10,525 nucleotides of DNA from DATKEH01 sp035546355 (GTDB taxonomy: Bacteria > Acidobacteriota > Thermoanaerobaculia > Multivoradales > JAIOJS01). The translations under genes were made by a program, and so were the position numbers. Each line of letters begins with the position of its first letter. The first letter of the stretch is position 1. The notes under the pieces were generated by a model that saw nothing but the letters and a program-made list of their open reading frames with translations, was not told where the DNA came from and did no database searches. The DNA is taken from the NCBI GenBank assembly GCA_035546355.1, contig DATKEH010000421.1, positions 1 to 10,525 of the forward strand. Reading direction: 5' to 3'. Shown here one piece after another: positions 1 to 5,419 of this stretch.

Positions 1-143
1 GGCTGTTGGGCGCTGATGATCCGGCTGCCGGTGGGGAAGGTGCGGCGCCGGAGCAGGCGTGCCACGCGGTCGAGCTCCTCGGGCGCGAGGCCGGAGAACA
101 GCGGTAGTCGTGCGAGCTCGGAAGGGTCTTCGGAGGCGCTCAT
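1..143 (-). CDS. Cyclic-nucleotide-binding-domain protein, N-terminus only (cut by window edge)
   Basis: An open frame starts at an ATG (141-143) on the minus strand and runs off the left edge without a stop, giving 47 codons. It reads MSASEDPSELARLPLFSGLA, then PEELDRVARLLRRRTFPTGS and RIISAQQ. The pattern 'L-x-LFSGL-x-x-EEL-x-x-[LV]A-x-L-x-x-R-x-[FY]-x-x-G' is how the cNMP-binding beta-barrel of Crp/Fnr-like regulators and EF0988-type effector domains begins, so a cNMP-binding-fold protein is the best reading. Whether it ends in a DNA-binding HTH, a transporter or another output cannot be seen. It lies 47 bp downstream of the DUF5989-like gene on the same strand and may be co-transcribed with it. 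The ribosome binding site is weak (GGACCGG just before the ATG). Family assignment rests on about 35 residues, so it is tentative. Confidence 0.6.
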   Translation of the reverse strand, partial: MSASEDPSELARLPLFSGLAPEELDRVARLLRRRTFPTGSRIISAQQ

Positions 144-190
144 CCGGTCCGAATGCGTCGCCCCGGGGCCAGACTCGGGGGACACGGCTG

Positions 191-412
191 TCAAAACAGG
201 GCGTAGATGAAGGGGGCGGCACTGCCGCCAGCGAGCAGCAGCAGGCTCACCACCAGCAGCACGACCACGATGGGGCCGAGCCACCACTTCTTGTTGTCGG
301 CGAGAAAGGCCCACAGCTCCCGCGCCAGCCCCGGGGTGGCGGTCTCGGCCTGGGCAGCGAAGTCGCCACGGTCGGTGGATGACGGGGTCGATTTCGTTTC
401 GGCAGGCAGCAA
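191..412 (-). CDS. DUF5989-family small single-pass membrane protein (carbamoyltransferase cassette)
   Basis: This is a 73-residue protein of unknown function. Residues 1-27 are a polar Ser/Thr/Ala-rich stretch. Residues 28-45 (GLARELWAFLADNKKWWL) are the conserved juxtamembrane block 'ELW-x-FL-x-x-x-KKWWL' typical of DUF5989. Residues 46-64 form one strongly hydrophobic helix, and the chain ends APFIYALF, also a family-typical ending. The small domain is usually around 50 residues, so this copy has an N-terminal extension. The start is a TTG, chosen because GGAGGGAG lies 7 nt upstream and no ATG or GTG precedes the conserved block in frame. It follows the SxtJ-like gene by 104 bp on the same strand. 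Families of this kind recur beside SxtJ and carbamoyltransferases; their role, perhaps as a membrane partner of the enzyme, is inference. Confidence 0.82.
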   Translation of the reverse strand: MLPAETKSTPSSTDRGDFAAQAETATPGLARELWAFLADNKKWWLGPIVVVLLVVSLLLLAGGSAAPFIYALF

Positions 413-419
413 TGCGCAA

Positions 420-427
420 CTCCCTCC
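420..427 (-). promoter_or_regulatory. Ribosome binding site deciding the TTG start
   Basis: On the minus strand GGAGGGAG stands 7 nt before the TTG at 410-412. It is the only strong Shine-Dalgarno sequence in the 104-bp gap between the SxtJ-like and DUF5989-like genes. It supports translation starting at TTG rather than further inside the frame. A second TTG at 417-419 directly abuts the motif but is in a different frame. Confidence 0.6.
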
Positions 428-516
428 GTGGGGGGTGATCCTACCAGAGAAACCTGCGCCACGACAGTCGGAGCCCGCCTACGCATCGCGCGCCGGTGGC
501 GGACGACGGCCGCAGC

Positions 517-927
517 TCAAAACTGGCGGAAATAGCGGTCGGGCCGAGCCGCCGGGCGGCGCTCCACCCAGTAGCTCGCCCGCTGCGGGTCGGGCTCCTT
601 GCCCATGAGGTCGTGCCCGAAGAGCCGCAGCAGCATGCCGACGGGGGCGACCAGGCCGTAGAAGACGAGGGCCAGGACGGCGTGGGAGAGCAGCCATCCC
701 AACGGGTAGAAGAGGGTGTTCCAACCGACGAAGATCGGCTGGCGCAGGCGGGGCACCGCGTAGTACAGGGCACCGACCGCCGCTCCCAACCCCCACAGCG
801 TCCAGGTGACCGGCCAGGCGCCGGTGCGCCACAGCACCATGCCGCCGACGATCGCGAAGAAGACCAGCGGCGCCAGGCCGAACCAGGCGAGCTCGCGGCG
901 TGACGGGTTGCGACGGATCTCCAGCAT
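517..927 (-). CDS. SxtJ-family membrane protein
   Basis: A 136-residue integral membrane protein of unknown function, related to SxtJ, named from the saxitoxin cluster. Hydrophobic segments lie at about residues 14-33, 40-58 and 72-103. The conserved C-terminal half is clear: YYAVPRLRQPIFVGWN (55-70), FYPLGWLLSH (73-82), VAPVGMLLRLFGHDLMGK (93-110), then SYWVERR (118-124) and a terminal YFRQF. The 'SYW-x-x-R' and final aromatic 'FRQF' are hallmarks of this family. The ATG at 925-927 lies 13 bp after the carbamoyltransferase stop, with GGGG a short way upstream; an in-frame GTG two codons earlier is an alternative start. Its tight spacing with the carbamoyltransferase implies one transcript and a shared job, probably at the inner membrane. 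The biochemical role is not known. Confidence 0.85.
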   Translation of the reverse strand: MLEIRRNPSRRELAWFGLAPLVFFAIVGGMVLWRTGAWPVTWTLWGLGAAVGALYYAVPRLRQPIFVGWNTLFYPLGWLLSHAVLALVFYGLVAPVGMLLRLFGHDLMGKEPDPQRASYWVERRPAARPDRYFRQF

Positions 928-940
928 CGGCACGCCCCGG

Positions 941-2770
941 TCAGTCCAGCGCGAACTGCGCCAGATACTCCTCGCGCTCCACCCGCGTCGCCCCCGATTG
1001 CTCGTCGGCCACCAACACGAAGTCGCCGAGCACCAGCGCGTCGATGTCGGTGGCGAGGAAGCAGCGGTAGGCCTCCTCGGGAGTACAGACGATCGGCTCG
1101 CCGCGGACGTTGAAGCTGGTGTTGATAAGCACCCCGCAGCCGGTGCGCTCCTCGAAGGCGCGGAGCAGCTGCCAGTAGCGGCCGTGACGCTGCCGATCGA
1201 CGGTCTGGATCCGCGCCGAGTGGTCGACATGGGTGACGGCGGGGATCTTCGAGCGCTGCAGGCCGAGCAGGTCGAGGCCGCGCGCCGCCGAGGCTTCCGG
1301 GGGTGGCGGCAGGCGCTGCTCGGTTGCGACGTCGGCGACCAGCAGCATGTAGGGGCTCTCGGCGTCGAGCTCGAAGTAGTCGCTGCAGCGCTCCGCCAGC
1401 ACGCTCGGGGCGAAGGGGCGGAACGACTCGCGGAACTTGATCTTGAGGTTCATCTTGCGCTGCATCTCGGGAAGCCGCGGGTCGCCGAGAATGCTGCGGC
1501 TGCCGAGGGCCCGCGGCCCGAACTCCATCCGCCCCTGGTACCAGCCGACCACCCGGCCGGCAGCCAGCAGCCCGGCGGTGAAGGTGCACAGCTCGTCGGG
1601 ATCGGGTACGTGGTGGAACACCGCGCCCTGGGTCTCGAGAAAGGCGCGAATGGCCGCGGAGGAGAACTCCGGGCCGAGGAGGGCGCCCTGCATCGCGTCG
1701 CCGCGCTCGGGGGCGCGCGGTGCGTCCAGCAGCTGGTGCCAGACGAAGAGCGCCGCGCCGAGCGCGCCGCCGGCGTCTCCGGCCGCGGGCTGGATCCACA
1801 GCCGTTCGAAGGGGCCTTCCCGCAAGATGCGGCCGTTGCCGACGCAGTTCAGCGCCACGCCGCCGGCGAGGCAGAGGTCGCGCAGCCCGGTGCGTTCGTG
1901 CACGTGGCGGGCCGCGCGCAGCATGACCTCCTCGGTCACCTCCTGGACGGATCGGGCGATGTCCATCTCGCGCTGCGTCAGCGGCGACTCGGGCCGGCGC
2001 GGGGGGCCACCGAACAGCGCGTCCATGCGCCGGCTGGTCATCGTCAGCCCCTGGCAGTAGTTGAAGTAGGAGAGGTCGAGCCGCAGCGAGCCGTCCGGCT
2101 TGAGGTCGACCAGCTTCTCCAGGATCAGGCCGACGTACCGCGGCTCGCCGTAGGGCGCCAGCCCCATCAGCTTGTATTCGCCGGAGTTGACCTTGAAGCC
2201 GATGAAGTAGGTGAACGCCGAGTAGAGCAGGCCGAGCGAGTGCGGGAAGTGCAGCTCGTGGCTGAGCTCGAGGCGGTTGCCGCGGCCGCTGCCGAAGCTG
2301 GCGGTGGCCCACTCTCCGACGCCGTCGAGGGTGAGCACCGCGGCCTCTTCGAACGGCGAGGGGAAGAAGGCGCTGGCGGCATGGGACTCGTGGTGCTCGG
2401 GGAAGACGAACCGCCGCCGGTACCCGGGCAGCCGCTTGCGCATCTCGCGGGGCAGGTGGAGCTTCTCCTCGAGCCACAGCGGCATCGCCTTGGCGAAGGA
2501 GCGGAAGCCCACCGGCGCGAAGGCCAGGTAGGTCTCCAGCAGGCGATCGAACTTGAGTAGCGGCTTGTCGTAGAAGGCGACGTAGTCGATGCCGGCCGGG
2601 GTGAGGGCGGCCTCGCCGAGGCAGTAGTCGATGGCGTGGGCCGGAAACCCATGATCGTGCTTGACGCGGGTGAAGCGCTCCTCCTGGGCGGCGGCGACGA
2701 TGCGCCCGTCGACCAGCAGGGCCGCGGCGGAGTCGTGGTAGTAAGCGGAAAGGCCGAGGATGGCGGTCAT
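941..2770 (-). CDS. Carbamoyltransferase, NodU/TobZ/HypF-related family
   Basis: This 609-residue enzyme should transfer a carbamoyl group from carbamoyl phosphate, via carbamoyl-adenylate, to an acceptor hydroxyl. The N-terminal Kae1/TsaD-like domain starts MTAILGLSAYYHDSAA (1-16). It carries the metal-binding-type motif PEHHESHAAS (124-133), then TLDGVGEW (147-154), KLMGLAPYG (200-208), LAGGVALNCVGNGRIL (301-316) and AAGDAGGALGAA (329-340). The C-terminal carbamoyltransferase signature GRMEFGPRALGSRSILGDPR is at 413-432, followed by INTSFNVRGEPIV (549-561). Length and all blocks fit an intact member. The ATG at 2768-2770 is chosen because family proteins begin right before 'ILGLSAYYHDSAA'; an in-frame GTG at 2794 would add eight residues. 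It heads a minus-strand run with SxtJ-like and DUF5989-like genes. Substrate is unknown: an antibiotic-like metabolite, glycan or lipid are all conceivable. Confidence 0.93.
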   Translation of the reverse strand: MTAILGLSAYYHDSAAALLVDGRIVAAAQEERFTRVKHDHGFPAHAIDYCLGEAALTPAGIDYVAFYDKPLLKFDRLLETYLAFAPVGFRSFAKAMPLWLEEKLHLPREMRKRLPGYRRRFVFPEHHESHAASAFFPSPFEEAAVLTLDGVGEWATASFGSGRGNRLELSHELHFPHSLGLLYSAFTYFIGFKVNSGEYKLMGLAPYGEPRYVGLILEKLVDLKPDGSLRLDLSYFNYCQGLTMTSRRMDALFGGPPRRPESPLTQREMDIARSVQEVTEEVMLRAARHVHERTGLRDLCLAGGVALNCVGNGRILREGPFERLWIQPAAGDAGGALGAALFVWHQLLDAPRAPERGDAMQGALLGPEFSSAAIRAFLETQGAVFHHVPDPDELCTFTAGLLAAGRVVGWYQGRMEFGPRALGSRSILGDPRLPEMQRKMNLKIKFRESFRPFAPSVLAERCSDYFELDAESPYMLLVADVATEQRLPPPPEASAARGLDLLGLQRSKIPAVTHVDHSARIQTVDRQRHGRYWQLLRAFEERTGCGVLINTSFNVRGEPIVCTPEEAYRCFLATDIDALVLGDFVLVADEQSGATRVEREEYLAQFALD

Positions 2771-2864
2771 CCGGCGGCCGAGTTTAGCCTGCACTGCTCA
2801 CCACACTCCAGCTGCGGCCGCGGAAGCGACTACATCTGCTGCGTTGCGCTCGGTCTCGCGCGGC

Positions 2865-2885
2865 CTCGCCACGAACCGTGGTGAG
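2865..2885. other. Imperfect hairpin between the M56 gene and the carbamoyltransferase
   Basis: CTCGCCACG (2865-2873), a three-base loop AAC, then CGTGGTGAG (2877-2885). Eight of nine positions pair perfectly, and the ninth is a G-T pair on the plus strand but an A-C mismatch on the minus strand. It lies in the 150-bp gap downstream of the protease stop, where a terminator for blaI-M56 would be expected. No T-tract follows on the minus strand, so an intrinsic terminator is not well supported. Confidence 0.2.
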
Positions 2886-2920
2886 AAGTGCAGGCTGGCG
2901 GATGACCGCCCGGGTCTTGC

Positions 2921-4897
2921 TCAGTCGGCGCTCTCGGCGCGGCCGGAGGCGATGGCGCCATCGACGAGCTCCGCCAGCGCCCGTCGCATCACCCGGCTGG
3001 CCTCCCCCTGCCGCCGGCCCAACTCCCCCTGTTGGCTGCCGAGAGCGCCCTGGCGCGCTCCCAGCTCGCCCTGGCGCTCCCCCAGCTCGCCCTGGCGTCG
3101 GCCGAGCTCCTGCTGCTGGCTGCCCAGCCGGCGCATCGCCCGGTCGAGCTCGTCGCGGCGCTGCCGGAGATCGGCGCGGGCGGTCGCCTGCTCGTCGCGC
3201 GCCTGGCGGCCCTCCTCCAGCTCGCGCGCGGCCAGGCGGAGCTCCTGCGCCGTCAGCCGCGCCATTTCGGCGGCCAGCCCGGCCTGCTCGGCGCCGAGCT
3301 CCGCCTGCTGGCGGCCGAGCTCGGCCTGCCGGGAGCCCAGCTCCGCCTGCTGCGCCCCCAGCTCGCCCTGCCGGGCGCCCAGCTCCGCCTGCTGTCTGCC
3401 CAGGGCGCGCACCGGTTCGAGCAGCCGGTCGGCCTGGGCGAGGAGCTGGGCGTCGCGGAGCACCCACGCACGGCCCTCGCGGCGCACCCACAGCAGGTCC
3501 TCGTCGCGGTGGCGGGAGCGGCGCGCCTCGCGGAGATCGGAGGAGCGGTGGTGGGAACCCACCACCATGGCGTCGTCGCCCTGCAGCAGGACGTAGGACG
3601 ATCCGTCGTCCTCGGCGCCGCCGAAATGGAAGGTGCCGGTGGTGGGCTCGGCGGGCGAAACGGGAGGTGGCGGCGGAGCATCGGGAGGAGCGGGAGGAGC
3701 GGCAGGAGCGGCGGGCGCGGCGGGAGCCGCGGGCGGTGCCGGGGCTACGGCCGGCGCCGCCGGCGCAGGCGCGAGCGCCTCCGGAGCAGGGGGTGGGGCG
3801 GGGGGAGGCGCGGGCGGTTGCGGCGCGGCGGTCAGCCGCCAAGGCACCAGCGCCGCGGTCACGGTCAGGGCGAGCCACAGCCCGCGGCGTACGGTCCAGG
3901 GCCTGTCGGGTCGCATCAACATCTCGAGTCTCCTCTTGAGGGTGTCGGCCGCCGCCAGGGGGGCGACGGTGGCCAGGGCCGGCCGCGGGGCGACCGCCAG
4001 GCCGACCAGCAGCCTGCCGTAGGCGTGGGGTGACGGCACCAGCCGCCGCAGCACCGCCGCGTCGCACGCCGCTTCGCGCGCTACCGCGTACTCGCGCGCG
4101 GCCAACCGGGCCAGGGGGTGGAAGAAGAACAGGCGCTCGGCGAGCGCCGGCACCAGGGAGAGCCACAGGTCGCCCCGCCGCACGTGCAGCAGCTCGTGGG
4201 CCAGGACGAGGTCCAGCTCGGCCGGCGCCAGCCGCTCGGCCAGACCCGTGGGGAGCAGGATCACCGGTCGGAGGATGCCTACCACCTGCGGCGCCTCGAC
4301 GGCATCCGACTCCAGGACCTCGACGGGCACCCTCGTCAACCGCCGGCGCAGCGCCAGGAACCGCGCGCGGGGCGGCCCCGGCGGCAGCGGCGTCGCCCCG
4401 GCGGCGAGACGGCGGGCGCGGGCGACGCTTACCAGCAGCAGCGCCAGCGCGGCGGTGGCGCCGGTGGCCCACAGCCCGGCGACGAGCGTGGCGGCGAACG
4501 GCCATGGGAACGGCCGGTGGCGGCCGTGGGCGAGCGGCTCGGCCGTCGCATCCCCGCCGCGGTGCGGGACGACGCCGATCGGATCCCGGGGGACTGCCGG
4601 TGCCGCAAGGACGCGCGCGCTCGGGATGGCGCCGGCGCGGACCGCGGGTTCGGGCCGCAGGCCGGCCACGGAGGGGGCTGCCGCCAGCGCGCCCAGGCCC
4701 TCCGCCGGTAGCAGGGGGACCGGCACACCCTCGAGCGGCACCACCCCCAGGAGCATCCTGGCGGCCAGCGCCCACCACAGCCAGCTGCGACTCTCGGCGG
4801 AGAGCCGGGGCCACAGCCGGCATGCCGCCCACAGGGCGCAGCCGAGCACCCCTGCCTCCAGGGACACGGCGAGCAGCCGCCACAGCAGCGCGCTCAC
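2921..4897 (-). CDS. M56/BlaR1-type membrane metalloprotease with heptad-repeat C-terminal sensor
   Basis: A 658-residue signal-transducing protease expected to sense an envelope signal and trigger loss of the adjacent BlaI repressor. Predicted TM segments lie at about 3-24, 38-60 and 135-158. The cytosolic gluzincin domain has AHELLHVRRGD (233-243; HEXXH zinc ligands His234/His238) and REYAVAREAACDAAVL (268-283), which supplies the Glu/Asp of the family. A last TM is at about 338-354. Everything after it should be extracytoplasmic: an Ala/Pro tether (358-419), an unassigned folded stretch (421-498, with SSYVLLQGDDAMVVGSHH and LLWVRREGRAWVLRD), then LGxxQxE heptads at 499-540 and 591-632 with a helical charged spacer between them. 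No SxxK/SxN penicillin-binding domain is seen, so beta-lactam sensing is not supported. The GTG start overlaps the BlaI stop (GTGA), indicating coupled translation. Confidence 0.88.
   Translation of the reverse strand: MSALLWRLLAVSLEAGVLGCALWAACRLWPRLSAESRSWLWWALAARMLLGVVPLEGVPVPLLPAEGLGALAAAPSVAGLRPEPAVRAGAIPSARVLAAPAVPRDPIGVVPHRGGDATAEPLAHGRHRPFPWPFAATLVAGLWATGATAALALLLVSVARARRLAAGATPLPPGPPRARFLALRRRLTRVPVEVLESDAVEAPQVVGILRPVILLPTGLAERLAPAELDLVLAHELLHVRRGDLWLSLVPALAERLFFFHPLARLAAREYAVAREAACDAAVLRRLVPSPHAYGRLLVGLAVAPRPALATVAPLAAADTLKRRLEMLMRPDRPWTVRRGLWLALTVTAALVPWRLTAAPQPPAPPPAPPPAPEALAPAPAAPAVAPAPPAAPAAPAAPAAPPAPPDAPPPPPVSPAEPTTGTFHFGGAEDDGSSYVLLQGDDAMVVGSHHRSSDLREARRSRHRDEDLLWVRREGRAWVLRDAQLLAQADRLLEPVRALGRQQAELGARQGELGAQQAELGSRQAELGRQQAELGAEQAGLAAEMARLTAQELRLAARELEEGRQARDEQATARADLRQRRDELDRAMRRLGSQQQELGRRQGELGERQGELGARQGALGSQQGELGRRQGEASRVMRRALAELVDGAIASGRAESAD
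3002..3127 (-). repeat. In-gene tandem repeat: six LGxxQxE heptads (C-terminal block)
   Basis: Six consecutive 21-bp units encode LGSQQQE, LGRRQGE, LGERQGE, LGARQGA, LGSQQGE and LGRRQGE (residues 591-632 of the M56 protein). Leu at position 1 and Gln at position 5 never vary. Gly at position 2 is also constant. A seven-residue period with a fixed Leu is what a coiled coil or long helix would show, although the constant Gly next to Leu is unusual for one. Confidence 0.9.
3278..3403 (-). repeat. In-gene tandem repeat: six LGxxQxE heptads (N-terminal block)
   Basis: Six 21-bp units encode LGRQQAE, LGARQGE, LGAQQAE, LGSRQAE, LGRQQAE and LGAEQAG (residues 499-540 of the M56 protein). This block favours Ala at position 6 while the downstream block favours Gly. 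The two arrays therefore look internally homogenised and separately expanded. A 50-residue charged helical segment without the LG motif separates them. Confidence 0.9.
3641..3826 (-). repeat. Low-complexity Ala/Pro tether inside the M56 gene
   Basis: Residues 358-419 of the M56 protein are almost entirely Ala and Pro (for example PPAPPPAPPPAPEALAP, and AAP repeated four times), produced by GC-rich short repeats in the DNA. The tract lies immediately after the last predicted TM helix, so it probably acts as a stiff extended linker holding the downstream sensor region away from the membrane. Confidence 0.85.
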
Positions 4898-5292
4898 CCG
4901 TCCTCCTCCGGGCCCCGCAGCCGGTCCACCAGCCGGCGCAGCTCGGCGAGATCCTCGTCGGACACCTCGCGACGCTGTGCCAGGTAGGCGACGAAGGGGC
5001 TGAGAGAGCCCGCCAGCGGGCCCTCGACGAACGACGCCACCAGGCCCCGGAGCAGCTCCGCCGTGGCGAGCGGAGAGGCGTAGCGGAAGACCCCGCCCTC
5101 GCGGCTGCGCCGCAGATAGCCCTTGTCGTGGAGGCGCTCGAGCATCGTCTGCACCGTGGTGCGGGCGAGACCGGCCGCCCCGCCGAACGACTCCGCGGCC
5201 TCGCCCACCGTCACCTCGCCGTGCTCGGCGACCCATCGCAGCAGCTGCAACTCCCTGTCTCCGAGGCCTTGTAACGAAGGTTGCCGGGGCAT
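4894..5292 (-). CDS. blaI: BlaI/MecI-family transcriptional repressor
   Basis: A 132-residue winged-helix repressor. The N-terminal DNA-binding domain is LGDRELQLLRWVAEHGEVTVGEAAE (10-34) followed by the recognition helix region ARTTVQTMLERLHDKGYLRR (43-62) and the wing SREGGVFRYASPL (63-75). The C-terminal dimerisation segment LLRGLVASFVEGPL (80-93) and LSPFVAYLAQ (97-106) covers the region where BlaI relatives are cleaved. The ATG at 5290-5292 is preferred over an ATG at 5322 because AAGGAGG lies 5 nt before it, and the upstream ATG falls in the predicted -10 box. The stop overlaps the GTG start of the M56 protease. It most likely represses its own operon through the dyads at 5303-5350; other targets are unknown. 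The symbol reflects family, not proven beta-lactamase control. Confidence 0.93.
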   Translation of the reverse strand: MPRQPSLQGLGDRELQLLRWVAEHGEVTVGEAAESFGGAAGLARTTVQTMLERLHDKGYLRRSREGGVFRYASPLATAELLRGLVASFVEGPLAGSLSPFVAYLAQRREVSDEDLAELRRLVDRLRGPEEDG

Positions 5293-5297
5293 CGGGT

Positions 5298-5304
5298 CCT
5301 CCTT
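5298..5304 (-). promoter_or_regulatory. Strong ribosome binding site of the BlaI-type gene
   Basis: AAGGAGG on the minus strand is separated by 5 nt (ACCCG) from the ATG at 5290-5292. It fixes the BlaI start. Its upstream end overlaps by two bases the outer arm of the operator dyad, so operator and translation signals are nearly contiguous. Confidence 0.85.
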
Positions 5305-5350
5305 GACTACTGCTGTCGTCATGGTAGCCCATGACGACTCATGTAGTCAA
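5303..5350. promoter_or_regulatory. Double inverted BlaI-type operator (48-bp symmetric element)
   Basis: Two 20-bp sites face each other across 8 bp. The left site (5303-5322) is TTGACTAC-TGCT-GTCGTCAT and the right site (5331-5350) is ATGACGAC-TCAT-GTAGTCAA. The reverse complement of the left site matches the right at all 16 arm positions; only the central four bases differ. Each site is itself an imperfect dyad with 6 of 8 arm pairs matching. Cores of the GACTAC/GTAGTC kind resemble the TAC/GTA dyads bound by BlaI/MecI repressors. Position over the blaI promoter makes autorepression by paired dimers the natural reading. Confidence 0.8.
5321..5350 (-). promoter_or_regulatory. Predicted sigma70-type promoter of the blaI-M56 operon
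   Basis: On the minus strand TTGACT (5345-5350) matches 5 of 6 bases of the -35 consensus. After 18 bp comes TACCAT (5321-5326), a 4 of 6 match to the -10 box. Transcription would begin near 5314, giving a leader of about 20 nt before the ATG at 5292. The -35 lies in the outer arm of the right operator and the -10 lies between and partly in the two operators, so bound repressor would block polymerase. Confidence 0.6.
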
Positions 5351-5419
5351 GAAGTACGGAGCCGCCTCCTCGCGGGTTGCAGAAGGCAGCCAAACCGGAT
5401 ACGAGGATTGGCGTCGAGG

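Noticed and set aside
144..190. Short GC stems around GCCCCGGGGC as a possible terminator between the DUF5989-like and cNMP-domain genes
   Set aside because: Stems are about five base pairs with a large loop and no T-tract follows on the minus strand.
806..2560. A 584-codon open frame on the plus strand, antisense to the carbamoyltransferase
   Set aside because: It has no recognisable domain, is rich in Arg/Ala/Glu as expected for the complement of a GC-rich gene, and the opposite strand encodes a complete conserved enzyme.
2828..2843. GACTAC followed by ATCTGCTGCG upstream of the carbamoyltransferase, resembling a BlaI half-site
   Set aside because: Only one arm matches the operators at 5303-5350; the second arm matches about 2 of 6 positions, so a real site is not supported.
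2878..4033. Overlapping long plus-strand frames opposite the M56 gene, including an LxLPxA-type repeat protein
   Set aside because: The repeats are only the complement of the LGxxQxE heptads and the Ala/Pro tether. No start signals or family motifs support expression.
2784..5332. Longer minus-strand frames extending the M56 and BlaI genes upstream
   Set aside because: The M56 frame before 4897 runs out of frame through the conserved BlaI gene, and the BlaI ATG at 5322 lies in the predicted -10 box, while 5292 has a perfect ribosome binding site.
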